From NCBI GenBank assembly GCA_943370145.1, contig CALRPY020000028.1, forward strand, positions 1-57,156: a stretch of 57,156 nucleotides of DNA, written 5' to 3'. Shown here one piece after another: positions 45,194-53,836 of the stretch. Position 1 is the stretch's first letter. Each line of letters starts with the position of its first letter. Both the position numbers and the translations under genes were made by a program. A model generated the notes under the pieces. That model saw only the letters and a program-made list of their open reading frames with translations, was not told where the DNA came from and ran no database searches. Origin of the DNA: Ga0077536 sp943370145 (GTDB lineage Bacteria; Pseudomonadota; Gammaproteobacteria; Ga0077536).

Positions 45194-46792
45194 ATGACCA
45201 GAACCCTACTGCGCGAGGCAGCGCCGACCGCCTGCCTGGGGCTCCTCTGCGCCCTCCTGTGCCTCGGGTTCACGCCGCGCGCGGGGGCCGAAGGCGCGCC
45301 CCCCGCCGAGGACCCCTCCACCCCGATCACGCCGTTTCGCGAGGGTGAAAACGGCATCGCGCTGCAACTCCAGCCCCAACTGGGCGACCTGTCCGCGATC
45401 CGCGAGCGCGGGGTCCTGCGCGTGCTGGTGACCTACAACAGCACCAGTTTCTTCATCCGGGACGGCGAGCTGCACGGCCTGGTGCCGACCTTGATGCAGG
45501 CGTTCAGGCGGCGGGTGAATGCCGCACGCCCACGCGGTTCGGTGCCGCTGCGGCTGATTTACGTGCCGATGCCATTGCACCGGATCATCCCTGCGCTGGA
45601 GGCCGGTTACGGCGACGTCGCCGCGGCGCGCCTGACGGTCACGCCGAAGCGCGCGCTGCGGGTGGACTTCAGCGAGCCGTACATCAAGGACGTCGCCCAG
45701 GTCCTGGTCACCCGCAAGGACGTCCCGCCGCTCACGGACCCGTTGGAGGTCTCGGGCATGCGCATCCACGTCGTGCGCGGCAGCAACAAGGTGGGCATGC
45801 TCGAGGATCTGAACGAGACCCTGCGCGAGCGCGGTCTTCCCGGCGTGGGCATCGTCGAAGCGGACGACAGCCTCGTGCAGGAAGACCTGCTGGAAATGAC
45901 GCATGCGGGCCTCATCGATGCCACCGTCTGCGACAGCTTCGTGGCCAGGCTGTGGCGCAAGCAGTTCAGTGAACTACATGTCCACGGCCAGGCCCCGCTG
46001 CGGACCGGCGGCCGGATTGCGTTCGCGGTCCGTCCCGGAAGCCCCGAGTTGCTCGGTGCGCTCAACGCCTACGTCCGGGACACGCGCTCGAAAGTGGCGG
46101 AAACGGCCCGCTACGTGATAAGCCGCGGCTACCGCGGCGTCGACTGGCTGGTCGACCCGCTGGAGCAGAGCAGGCGCGACCGGCTCGCCGCGGTGCGGAC
46201 CTATTTCAAATCCTACGCGCAGCAGTACGAGCAGGACTGGCTGATGCTGGTGGCGCAGGGTTTCGCCGAATCCGGCCTGAACCAATCCGCGCGCAGCAGG
46301 AGCGGTGCGATCGGTATCATGCAGATCAAGCCGTCAACGGCAAAACAGGTCGGCGTAATCCACATCGACAAGGCCCCTGGCAACATCCACGCCGGGGTCC
46401 GCTACATGGATTACCTGCGCGAAACCTATTTCGATGACCCGGCGCTCGATGCCCGCGAACAGGCGCTGTTCTCGCTCGCGGCCTACAATGCCGGCCCCAA
46501 CCGCATCAAGCGCCTGCGCGCAATCGCGCCGCAGATGAACGTGGATCCCAACCGCTGGTTCGGCAACATGGAGTACGTGGTCATGCGCAAGGTGGGACTG
46601 GAACCCGTGCGCTACGTGGCGAAGGTCAACAAGTACTACCTTGCCTATCTCGCGTCACGTCGCGTGATCGACGAGCGGCGGCTCGACCATATGACCTTGC
46701 GGACCCACCTGCGCCCGCGCGCCACCCGCGATCTGCCCGCCCCGTCGGCGACCCCGCCGGCCGGTGAGGCTGCGCCGGCGCAGGGTTCGTGA
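45194..46792 (+). CDS. mltF: MltF-type membrane-bound lytic transglycosylase
   Basis: 532 residues. The signal peptide ends near RAGAEG. An SBP_bac_3-type domain (about 65-320: RERGVLRVLVTYNSTSFFI ... VDFSEPYIKDVAQVLVT) is followed by an SLT catalytic domain (about 335-480). The catalytic glutamate is E359 in AQGFAESGLNQ, with the family motifs SGAIGIMQIKPSTA and LAAYNAGPNRI. This domain order defines MltF, whose N-terminal domain regulates the lytic domain. It cleaves peptidoglycan glycan strands to 1,6-anhydro ends. The C-terminal tail is Pro/Ala-rich. It has no lipobox, so it may be soluble or peripherally bound. Confidence 0.93.
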   Translation: MTRTLLREAAPTACLGLLCALLCLGFTPRAGAEGAPPAEDPSTPITPFREGENGIALQLQPQLGDLSAIRERGVLRVLVTYNSTSFFIRDGELHGLVPTLMQAFRRRVNAARPRGSVPLRLIYVPMPLHRIIPALEAGYGDVAAARLTVTPKRALRVDFSEPYIKDVAQVLVTRKDVPPLTDPLEVSGMRIHVVRGSNKVGMLEDLNETLRERGLPGVGIVEADDSLVQEDLLEMTHAGLIDATVCDSFVARLWRKQFSELHVHGQAPLRTGGRIAFAVRPGSPELLGALNAYVRDTRSKVAETARYVISRGYRGVDWLVDPLEQSRRDRLAAVRTYFKSYAQQYEQDWLMLVAQGFAESGLNQSARSRSGAIGIMQIKPSTAKQVGVIHIDKAPGNIHAGVRYMDYLRETYFDDPALDAREQALFSLAAYNAGPNRIKRLRAIAPQMNVDPNRWFGNMEYVVMRKVGLEPVRYVAKVNKYYLAYLASRRVIDERRLDHMTLRTHLRPRATRDLPAPSATPPAGEAAPAQGS

Positions 46793-46835
46793 ACCGCGCC
46801 GCCCTGGTGCCGCCGGAACGGCGCGTATCCCGGGT

Positions 46836-47516
46836 TCAGCCCCCGAGCGCGATGGCGACCAGGGTCAGCAGGGTGCCGAGCAGGGCCAGCGCAAGCCCGA
46901 CGTACCACGGATTGCCCACGGTGTGCCTGGCCAGGCGGAAGCCCAGCACGAACATGAATGCGATGAGCAGCGCATTGGACACGCGCAGCGCGTGCACGGG
47001 GTCATCCATCAGCACGAACGGCAGCGCAGCAGGGACGCTGCAACCGAACACCAGCGCGAAGCTCGCGACCGCGCCGAACAAATCCTGCCGCGTGACACCG
47101 CTGAGACCGATGCGCATGCCGCGAATGCGCGTGACAATTCGCAGGTACAGCGCGCGCCGCTCCGCGTCGTCCAGCACCGGCAGCATGATGTCGTCGAGCT
47201 CCCGGCCGATCAGCGCGATGGCGGTGTCGTCGTCGCGCGCGGCGATCGCGTCAAGCGCCAGGCGCCGCTTGCGGTTGCGCTCGTAGAGTTGCCCCACGAT
47301 GTACAGCACGCCGTCGATGATGCCCCACGCGAGATTGCAGCCGATCGTCGCAATCAGCAGTTCGCGCGCGCCTTCGCGCCCCGCGTCGTGCAGCAGGATG
47401 CCGGCGCCGAGCGTGAAGGTCAGGGTCATGATGAGCCCGAACAGGATTTCGGCCAGGGTGGTCGCCGGATCCAGCCATTTGGCCAGTGCGGCTGCGCGCA
47501 GTTCGTGTCTGGACAT
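46836..47516 (-). CDS. VIT1/CCC1-like membrane protein
   Basis: 226 residues. TM1 is in LAEILFGLIMTLTFTLGAGI and TM2 in ELLIATIGCNLAWGIIDGVLYIV. A charged cytoplasmic loop (about 78-143) follows. Three C-terminal TM segments are AVASFALVFGCSVPAALPFV, VSNALLIAFMFVLGF and VGLALALLGTLLTLVAIA. The layout of two TMs, a charged loop and three TMs matches VIT/CCC1 iron or manganese transporters, which also start with an FGL-type first helix. Substrate not proven. Convergent with mltF and divergent from the ClsC-like gene. Confidence 0.72.
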   Translation of the reverse strand: MSRHELRAAALAKWLDPATTLAEILFGLIMTLTFTLGAGILLHDAGREGARELLIATIGCNLAWGIIDGVLYIVGQLYERNRKRRLALDAIAARDDDTAIALIGRELDDIMLPVLDDAERRALYLRIVTRIRGMRIGLSGVTRQDLFGAVASFALVFGCSVPAALPFVLMDDPVHALRVSNALLIAFMFVLGFRLARHTVGNPWYVGLALALLGTLLTLVAIALGG

Positions 47517-47585
47517 GGCATCAATCTACAACAGCGCTGAGGTCGCCGACGAGGCACGACCGCCGACAATCCGGGAGCACTGCGC

Positions 47586-49127
47586 GTGAGTACCTGCCGC
47601 CTGATCAAGACGCTGCTTGCCGCCCTGGCGCTTGCCACCCTGGGCGCCTGCTCGACGCTGCCCAAGGTGGCGCCGACGCCAAGTCACTACGTGGCGGAGA
47701 CGGGCGACACCACGCTCGCCCGGACCCTGGACCCGCTGCTGCGCGCGCGGCCCGGGCTGAACGGCGTGCTGCCCCTGGCGGACGGACGCGATGCATTCGG
47801 CATGCGGCTGCAACTGGCAGCGGCGGCCGAACGCACGCTCGACGCGCAGTACTTCATCTGGCATGACGATCGCGCCGGCACGCTGCTGTTCGACGCGCTG
47901 CGGGCGGCGGGCGACCGCGGCGTGCGCGTGCGCCTGCTGCTCGACGACGCCAACAGCCTCGGCCTCGACGGCATGCTCGCGGCGCTGGACGCGCATCCGC
48001 ACATCGAGGTGCGGGTGTTCAACGCATTTCACCAGCGCGGCGCGCGCTTCCTCGGCTACCTCACCGAATTCGGCCGCCTGAACCGCCGCATGCACAACAA
48101 GTCCTTCACGGCGGACAATCGCGCGACAATCGTGGGGGGCCGCAACATCGGCGACGAGTATTTCGGCAGCGGTGACGGTGAACTGTTCGGCGACTTCGAC
48201 GTGCTGGCGGTCGGCCCGGTTGCGACGGCCGTTTCGCGCCAGTTCGACGACTACTGGAACAGCCCCGCGGCGTACCCGGTCAGTGGCTTCGCACGCGGCG
48301 CCGACGCGCTGCCGCGGCCGCTGCCCGAACTGGCCGACGCCCTGCGCGCGCAGCCGGACACCGCGCGCTTCCTCGCGGACATCGATACCGCCCGCCTCGC
48401 GCGGGCGCTGGCCGGCGACCTCACGCTCCTGCGCTGGGTGCCCGCCAGCCTCGTGACCGACGATGCCTCGAAAGTCACGCACCCGCGCCCGGGCAGGGAC
48501 AGCCGCATCCTGCGCGAGATGGCCGACAGGATCGGACCGGCGAAGGAGCGCGTCGACATCATCTCCCCGTACTTCGTACCGGGGAAACGCGGCACGCAGG
48601 GCCTCGTCGAACTCGCGCAGCGGGGGGTCGAGGTGCGCGTGCTGACGAACTCGCTCGCCGCCACCAACCACGCGGTGGTGCATGCCGGCTACCTGAAGCG
48701 CCGCCGCGCGCTGCTCCGCGCGGGCGTCCACCTCTTCGAGATGCAGGCAGAACATCCCGAGTACACCTCGCACCAGCGCGGCTTCGCGGCGAGTTCGGGC
48801 GCCGTGCTGCACGCGAAGATTTTCGCCGTCGATCGCCGCTGGCTGTTCGTGGGCTCGTACAACGTCGATCCCCGCTCCGCGCATCTTAATTCCGAGATGG
48901 GCCTGATCCTGGACGATCCGCAGATGGCGGGCGCGGTGGCCGCCGCCTTCGACCGGAACTTCGCGGATGTCGCGTGGGAAGTGCAGGCGCGTGATGACGG
49001 CGGCCTGCAGTGGGTGGAGCGCGGCGGCGGCGCCGAGCGGGTGCTGCGCGTCGAACCGCGCACCGGTCTCGCGGTGCGCGTCGGCGTGCGCCTGGTGTCC
49101 CTGCTGCCAATCGACTGGTTGCTGTAA
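47586..49127 (+). CDS. clsC: phospholipase D-family protein, ClsC-like cardiolipin synthase
   Basis: 513 residues. The lipoprotein-like signal ends in ATLGAC (Cys 22). The two HxK(x4)D motifs are at H170-K172-D177 and H409-K411-D416, each with a nearby GG/GS segment (IVGGRNIG and LFVGSYNVDPRS). The layout and length are those of E. coli ClsC/YmdC, which makes cardiolipin from phosphatidylglycerol and phosphatidylethanolamine with partner YmdB. No YmdB is adjacent here. GTG start. The TAA stop overlaps the next ATG by one base. The lipobox predicts membrane anchoring, which is unusual for ClsC, so another PLD-family role is possible. Confidence 0.85.
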   Translation: MSTCRLIKTLLAALALATLGACSTLPKVAPTPSHYVAETGDTTLARTLDPLLRARPGLNGVLPLADGRDAFGMRLQLAAAAERTLDAQYFIWHDDRAGTLLFDALRAAGDRGVRVRLLLDDANSLGLDGMLAALDAHPHIEVRVFNAFHQRGARFLGYLTEFGRLNRRMHNKSFTADNRATIVGGRNIGDEYFGSGDGELFGDFDVLAVGPVATAVSRQFDDYWNSPAAYPVSGFARGADALPRPLPELADALRAQPDTARFLADIDTARLARALAGDLTLLRWVPASLVTDDASKVTHPRPGRDSRILREMADRIGPAKERVDIISPYFVPGKRGTQGLVELAQRGVEVRVLTNSLAATNHAVVHAGYLKRRRALLRAGVHLFEMQAEHPEYTSHQRGFAASSGAVLHAKIFAVDRRWLFVGSYNVDPRSAHLNSEMGLILDDPQMAGAVAAAFDRNFADVAWEVQARDDGGLQWVERGGGAERVLRVEPRTGLAVRVGVRLVSLLPIDWLL

Positions 49128-50317
49128 TGGGCGCTTGCGGGTCGTCCCGGCCGAAGCGGCCGCGTTTGTCCGGGATGCGCGGCGCTGCGCTCATGCTCGC
49201 CCTGCCGGGCCTCGTCGCCGCCGCCCCCGCGCTCGCGGCCGTGACGGGCGCGCTCATCACCGCGGTGATCCAGTCCTCGTCCGTCACCACGGTGCTGGTC
49301 GTCGGGTTCGTATCCGCCGGGTTGATGGGCCTCACGCAGTCCGTCGGCGTCATCATGGGCGCGAACGTGGGTACGACGATCACGGCGCAAATCGTCGCCT
49401 TCAAGGTTGGCGATGCCGCGCTGATGATGATCGCCGTCGGCTTCGCCGCCTGGTTCGGCGGCAGGCGCGACAGCCTGCGCCAGTACGGCGCGATGGTGAT
49501 GGGCATCGGCCTCGTCTTCTACGGCATGCACGTCATGAGCGAGGGCATGAGCCCGCTGCGGGCGCACGCGCCGTTCATCGAACTGATGCGGGAGATGCGA
49601 CACCCGCTCGCCGGGATGCTGGTCGGCGCGGTCTTCACCGCGCTGGTGCAGTCCTCGTCCGCGACCACCGGCATCGTGATCGTGCTCGCCTCACAGGGCT
49701 TCATCAGCCTGTCGGCCGGCATCGCGCTCGCGCTGGGCGCGAACATCGGCACCTGTGTCACGGCCATGCTGGCCGCGCTGGGCAAACCGCGCGAGGCACA
49801 GCGCGCGGCGGCGGTGCACGTGCTGTTCAACCTCGGTGGCGCGCTGCTCTGGCTCGGGCTGCTCGATCTGCTGGTGACGATCGCAACGTGGCTGAGCCCG
49901 GTGCATGCGAACCTCCAGGGCGCCGCGCGCCTCGCGGCGGAGACGCCACGCCAGATCGCGAATGCGAACACCGCGTTCAACCTCATCAACACCCTGCTCT
50001 TCCTGCCGTTCTGCGGCTTGTTTGCACGGCTGGTGCGGCGCTGCCTGCCGGATCGCGCGCCGGCCGCGGATGGCCCCACGGCGCGCTATCTCGACGCTGC
50101 GCTGCTCGACACACCGGCGCTGGCCCTGTGCAGCGCGCGCGCATGGAACTCGGTCATATGGGTGAACTCGTCTGCGACATGCTGCGGGCGCTGGGCTCGG
50201 CCGCGCACAGTCGCGATGCGGGGGCGCTGGCTGTCGTTACGGCGCGCCGGCACGTGTTCCAGCAACTCGGGAGCGAAACCCTGGCGTATCTCGGCAGCGT
50301 CGGTGGCACCGCGCTGA
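49127..50317 (+). CDS. Na/Pi cotransporter family protein, truncated and frameshifted
   Basis: 396 residues as read. Two inverted Na_Pi_cotrans repeats are visible with the QSSS motifs at 49-52 (AVIQSSSVTTVLVVG) and 175-178 (ALVQSSSATTGIVIV), and GANVGTT / GANIGT after them. The first TM helix of the family and its preceding amphipathic region (usually about 60 residues) are missing. From about residue 338 the frame reads random Arg/Ser-rich sequence to a stop at 50317, while the expected C-terminal PhoU-like domain continues in another frame (next feature). The break lies at about 50124-50150 near a GCGCGCGCGC run. Either the gene is damaged or the sequence has an indel here. Confidence 0.72.
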   Translation: MGACGSSRPKRPRLSGMRGAALMLALPGLVAAAPALAAVTGALITAVIQSSSVTTVLVVGFVSAGLMGLTQSVGVIMGANVGTTITAQIVAFKVGDAALMMIAVGFAAWFGGRRDSLRQYGAMVMGIGLVFYGMHVMSEGMSPLRAHAPFIELMREMRHPLAGMLVGAVFTALVQSSSATTGIVIVLASQGFISLSAGIALALGANIGTCVTAMLAALGKPREAQRAAAVHVLFNLGGALLWLGLLDLLVTIATWLSPVHANLQGAARLAAETPRQIANANTAFNLINTLLFLPFCGLFARLVRRCLPDRAPAADGPTARYLDAALLDTPALALCSARAWNSVIWVNSSATCCGRWARPRTVAMRGRWLSLRRAGTCSSNSGAKPWRISAASVAPR

Positions 50318-50775
50318 CGTCGGACGACAGCCGGGAACTCGGCAGCATTCTCAATGCGCAGGTCTACCTGGAGGCAATCGCCGCGGAAGTCGCCGCGCGG
50401 CTGCTGCCCATCACGCGCCAGGGTCTCGCGCTCGGGCCGCGGCGGGAGTCCGACGCGCTGGACGCCTATGCCGGACTCTTCAGGACCGCGCTGGAAGCCA
50501 TCGGGCTGGCGGCGCGCGCGGTGAGCGGAGACGAGCCCGACGCGGCCGCCGCGGTGCGCGCCCTGAAACCGGGGTTCAAGGAGGAAGTGGCGTCGGTGGT
50601 CGCGCTGCAGGCGCGGGAACTCGGTGCGCCGGGCGAGCAGCGGCTCGCAAACTTCCGGCTGGAAATGGAATACGTCGAATGCATCAGGCGCATCTACGCC
50701 CTGTGCAAGCGACTGGCGGACAGCGTAGACGGGTCACCGCCCGACGCCGTCGCCGCGCCGGGATTCAGGGCGTGA
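50143..50775 (+). CDS. PhoU-like C-terminal part of the Na/Pi cotransporter
   Basis: 210 residues from the ATG at 50143. It is helical, beginning MELGHMGELVCDMLRALGSA, the usual start of the PhoU-like domain after the TM region in Na/Pi cotransporters, and continues with helices FQQLGSETLAYLGS, QVYLEAIAAEVAARLLP and ECIRRIYALCKRLAD. In homologues it is fused to the transporter, so I read 49127-50775 as one gene broken by a 1- or 2-base indel. Independent translation from 50143 is possible but there is no clear Shine-Dalgarno. It converges on the selenoprotein gene with a 29-base gap. Confidence 0.7.
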   Translation: MELGHMGELVCDMLRALGSAAHSRDAGALAVVTARRHVFQQLGSETLAYLGSVGGTALTSDDSRELGSILNAQVYLEAIAAEVAARLLPITRQGLALGPRRESDALDAYAGLFRTALEAIGLAARAVSGDEPDAAAAVRALKPGFKEEVASVVALQARELGAPGEQRLANFRLEMEYVECIRRIYALCKRLADSVDGSPPDAVAAPGFRA

Positions 50776-50804
50776 CGACGGCGCCGGACCGGCGAGTCCT
50801 CGCG

Positions 50805-51701
50805 TCAGGGCGTCAGCGCGCCGCTCGCGATCGCGGCGTCCCGGTCGGCGGGGTGCTGGAACTGCGGCGTTTCGTCGCGCGCCTGGCGCGTGTCGCCCCC
50901 TTCGCTCGATGCGGCCGCCCGCTGCCAGGCGCCCTCGTCGTCCCAGCGGTTCGGCAGGGTCTCGAGCTGGCCCGGCTGCGTGAACGTTTCGAGGCCACGC
51001 AGCGCGGCGAGGACGATGCCGTCCTGGTCCGCCTCGTCGAAGGCCTTGCCGGCGGTATGGCCCAGCGGATAGTCGACGAAGACCGCACGCGGCGGACGGC
51101 CCGCCTCGAGGATGTCGATGGCGCTGCCCAGGCACAGCGTGGGGATGCCGTTGGCTTCGAGGTGCCGTGCGACCAGACTCACGGTCTGGTGACACACGGG
51201 TCACATCGCAATGAGCAAGGCGGCATCGACCTCCTGGCGGCGCATCGCGTCGAGCACAGCGGGCGCCACTTCCTCGCGGACGCGGCGCTGCGAGTACACG
51301 CCGCCCATGCAGGACAGCACCTTGTCGGCCAGGCTGCCGATGACACCGTCCCGCGCGAGCTTGCGCAGCGCGCGCAGTGGCATCATGCAGCCGGGATCGC
51401 GGCGCGCGGCGACGAGATAGTTCTCCGTGATGTGCGAGAAGCGGAGTTCCGCATCCGGCGTCGCCGACGGGATTTCGCGGATCGAGCAGTCGTCCTTGTA
51501 GTGGTAGGCCACCTGGCCGAGCGCATAGGCGCCCGAGCTCGACAACAGGCCGAGGCGGGCTGCGCGCAGCGGCTTCGCCAGCGGCTGCCAGGGCGGCGCG
51601 CCGTCGGCGACGAGCCATCGATAGGGTTGATAACCGAGGCGCTGGTAGCGCTCGGTGATGGCCTGGATGTATCTGACGGGCATCGTGCGGGACTCGTGCA
51701 T
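50805..51701 (-). CDS. GrdB-like glycine/sarcosine/betaine reductase family selenoprotein candidate (in-frame UGA)
   Basis: 298 residues if the UGA at 51203-51201 is read as selenocysteine. The frame is open on both sides of a single TGA: upstream VDAALLIAM, downstream P-V-C-H-Q-T-V. The motif is U167-x-x-C170, and related proteobacterial proteins have CPVCHQ at this place, so Sec replaces the first Cys. Similarity to that family continues across the TGA: RYQRLGYQPYRW ... LTKPL-like AKPLRAARLGLLSSSGAYA ... MGGVYSQRRVREEVAPA before it, and ARHLEANGIPTLCLGSA, PRAVFVDYPLGHTAGKAFDE after it. A SECIS-like hairpin follows immediately. The start is uncertain (ATG 51701, 51683 or 51743; none has a clear ribosome site). 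Without Sec insertion the product would lack its C-terminal third. A cytoplasmic redox enzyme is expected. Confidence 0.8.
51165..51203 (-). promoter_or_regulatory. bacterial SECIS-like hairpin starting at the UGA
   Basis: Counting the UGA as positions 1-3, CCGTG (5-9) pairs with CACGG (35-39), and ACCAGAC (14-20) pairs with GTCTGGT (26-32). The loop CGTGA has G22 and U23. Between the two stems T10-G34 and G11-C33 can pair, leaving a U12-C13 bulge. E. coli fdhF SECIS has a bulged U and loop GU at nearly the same distances from its UGA. The hairpin is inside the coding sequence, as bacterial SECIS elements are. Confidence 0.7.
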
Positions 51702-51835
51702 GGCGGGAAGACGCAGGATAGTGACGAGGCCGGCGCTTGTCATCGCCGCGGCGGCCGGGGCGCTTCGCTGACGCCAGGGCGCAAGCGGCGATCCGGATCC
51801 AGTTGCACCGACGGCGTTCGAGCGGTCCCACGCGT

Positions 51836-51864
51836 TTGCTCTCACGAGATCGGGCACGTATCGT
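51836..51864 (+). promoter_or_regulatory. candidate sigma70 promoter of the DUF4124-like gene
   Basis: TTGCTC at 51836-51841, a 17-base spacer and TATCGT at 51859-51864, 44 bases before the TTG start. The boxes match consensus in part; spacing is ideal. It lies in the 206-base gap between the divergent selenoprotein gene and this gene. Confidence 0.35.
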
Positions 51865-51907
51865 TGCACTGCACTGTTCAGCGACTGTCACACTGAGGGA
51901 GCCCTTC

Positions 51908-52618
51908 TTGAACCGCACGCTGCCTGTCCCTCCCCCTGCCCCGAGCGACGCCGGCACCGGGATCCGACGCCTCGTCCTCTACCTCGCTGCGTCGCTGGCC
52001 CTGCCATCGCTGGCAGGCGCTCGCGTGTTCCAGTGCGAAGTCGACGGCCAGCTTGTGTTCCAGGACAAGTCCTGCGACGGCCTCGCCGCCCCGGATTCCG
52101 GCCCGGGTGCGGAAGGAGGCGCCGCCGGACCCGACTCCTCCCCGGCACCGACCACGACGGACGCCGCACCGGGTTCGCCGGGCGAGCCGGGCGTCGTCTC
52201 GGACGCAGCGACAGGGGGCGACGCGGCGGAAGCGCGCATCCAGGCGCGCATGGAAGAGATCGCAGTGCAGGCCTTCGAGGCCTTGCGCGTCGGCAACGTT
52301 CAGGCCTACCTGCGCCTGTGCACCTGTCCGGGCGGCCTGGACACCGGCACGCCGGCCGGCTCGAACCAGATCACCCTCACGCTTCCGCAGGACCACCTCG
52401 AGGACGCGCGGGGCATGGTGGAGGATATCCGCCAGCAGGGACTGACGATTGCGGGGAAGGCCGTCACGTACGGGAGGACGTTGATCATTCCGCTCGATGC
52501 GCGCCAGCGCGTGCTGGACCGGCCCGCGCGGGTGATCCCCTTGTTCGATTGGCGCGAAGACGATGAACCCTGTCTGGTCCGGATCGAACGGATGGGTCTC
52601 GCTGGAGCCGCGGAATGA
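51908..52618 (+). CDS. secreted protein with N-terminal DUF4124-like segment
   Basis: 236 residues from a TTG at 51908, chosen because GAGGGAG lies six bases upstream; no ATG or GTG in frame is as well placed, and the frame further upstream to 51737 looks non-coding. A signal peptide (RRLVLYLAASLALPSLAGA) is followed by RVFQCEVDGQLVFQDKSCDG, which resembles DUF4124 (a short secreted domain with paired Cys). A Pro/Gly/Ala-rich linker (about 62-105) leads to a C-terminal domain with LRLCTCPGGLDTG and VRIERMGLAG. Function unknown. It precedes the Mla-type operon by 74 bases on the same strand. Confidence 0.7.
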   Translation: MNRTLPVPPPAPSDAGTGIRRLVLYLAASLALPSLAGARVFQCEVDGQLVFQDKSCDGLAAPDSGPGAEGGAAGPDSSPAPTTTDAAPGSPGEPGVVSDAATGGDAAEARIQARMEEIAVQAFEALRVGNVQAYLRLCTCPGGLDTGTPAGSNQITLTLPQDHLEDARGMVEDIRQQGLTIAGKAVTYGRTLIIPLDARQRVLDRPARVIPLFDWREDDEPCLVRIERMGLAGAAE

Positions 52619-52692
52619 AGACGCGCCCCGGACGGCGACGAACGCACTGCGCGCTTCGCACCGGGGACGCGTGACGGGCGCCGCAAGCACGC

Positions 52693-53835
52693 ATGGCAGA
52701 CGACGACTCCGCTGAAGCCTGGCCGGCGCTGCTGGCCATCGAGCACGCGGCCTGCGAGGCCCGCGTCGAGCTGCGCGGCCGCTGGTCACTGAAGGGCGCA
52801 GTACCGCGCTACGCGACGGTGGCGCCGCGCCTCGCCGATGCGCGGCGCGTACGGCTCGAAGCCATGGGACTCGAGGCCTGGGATTCGAGCGCCGTCACTT
52901 TCCTCGCCGCCCTGATCCGTGACTGCCGCGCGCGCAGCGTCGCCGTCGACCAGGACGCGCTGCCCGAAGGCCTGCGTCGCCTGCTGGCGCTGGCCTTCGC
53001 GGTGCCGCCGCCGGCCGAGTCGCGCGCGACGGCAAGCGCCCCCGGCCTTCTCGCCTCGATCGGCCAGGGCTTCATGGACGCCTGGCGCAACCTGCCGGCC
53101 ATGATCGAATTCGCCGGTGAAATCTGCCTGTCGCTCGCGCGCTTCTGCACCGGCCGCGCCCGTTACCGCCACGGTGACATTGCGTGGCTGGTCGAGGAAG
53201 TCGGGCCGCGCGCGCTGCCGATCGTCTCGCTGATCAGCTTCCTGGTCGGCACCATCCTCGCGTACATGGGCGCGGTGCAGCTCGCGCTGTTCGGCGCGGA
53301 GATCTACATCGCCGATCTCGTCGGCATCGGCATGGTGCGCGAGGTCGCGGCGCTGATGACCGGGATCATCCTCGCCGGCCGCACCGGCGCGGCCTACGCC
53401 GCACAGCTCGGGACGATGCAGGTCAACGAGGAAATCGACGCCTTCCGCACGCTGGGCGTGTCGCCCATCGACTACCTCGTGCTCCCGCGCATGCTGGCGC
53501 TGCTGATGATGGTGCCGCTGCTGACGCTCTACGCCGGCATCGTCGGCATCCTCGCCGGCATGCTGATCGCCGTGACGGTGTTCGGCGTCGGCGTCCACGA
53601 GTACTGGAACGAGACCCTCTCCGCGCTGAACCTCACGCACTTCGCCGTCGGCACCGTCAAGGGCACCGTGTACGGCGGCCTCGTCGCCTTCGCCGGCTGC
53701 CTGCGCGGCATGCAGTGCGGACGCAGCGCGCAGGCGGTTGGTGAAGCGACGACCTCGGCGGTCGTGCTCGGCATCCTCCTCATCACGATTTCGGCGTCGA
53801 TCATCACGATCGTCTTCCAGGAGCTGGGCATCTGA
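52693..53835 (+). CDS. mlaE: MlaE-type lipid ABC transporter permease with N-terminal STAS-like domain
   Basis: 380 residues. The first 110 form a STAS-like domain (ARVELRGRWSLKGAVPRY, LEAMGLEAWDSSAVTFLAAL), as in fused MlaB-MlaE type proteins. The MlaE domain follows with an interfacial helix, about five TM segments and the motifs VREVAALMTGIILAGRTGAA and EEIDAFRTLGVSPIDYLVLPR, the coupling helix to the ATPase. Because the STAS part is fused, no separate MlaB is needed. First gene of the permease, ATPase, MCE, lipoprotein set; the ATPase starts 1 base after its stop. Confidence 0.93.
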   Translation: MADDDSAEAWPALLAIEHAACEARVELRGRWSLKGAVPRYATVAPRLADARRVRLEAMGLEAWDSSAVTFLAALIRDCRARSVAVDQDALPEGLRRLLALAFAVPPPAESRATASAPGLLASIGQGFMDAWRNLPAMIEFAGEICLSLARFCTGRARYRHGDIAWLVEEVGPRALPIVSLISFLVGTILAYMGAVQLALFGAEIYIADLVGIGMVREVAALMTGIILAGRTGAAYAAQLGTMQVNEEIDAFRTLGVSPIDYLVLPRMLALLMMVPLLTLYAGIVGILAGMLIAVTVFGVGVHEYWNETLSALNLTHFAVGTVKGTVYGGLVAFAGCLRGMQCGRSAQAVGEATTSAVVLGILLITISASIITIVFQELGI

Positions 53836-53836
53836 C

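Noticed and set aside
48967..50142. N-terminal part of the 602-codon plus frame before the PhoU-like segment
   Set aside because: It is out of frame with the QSSS transporter sequence and gives Arg/Ala-rich shadow translation; only the part after 50143 is meaningful.
50805..51197. Separate 130-residue gene starting at GTG 51197
   Set aside because: It would start inside a conserved redox motif, and the upstream frame shows the rest of the same family protein, so a read-through UGA explains it better.
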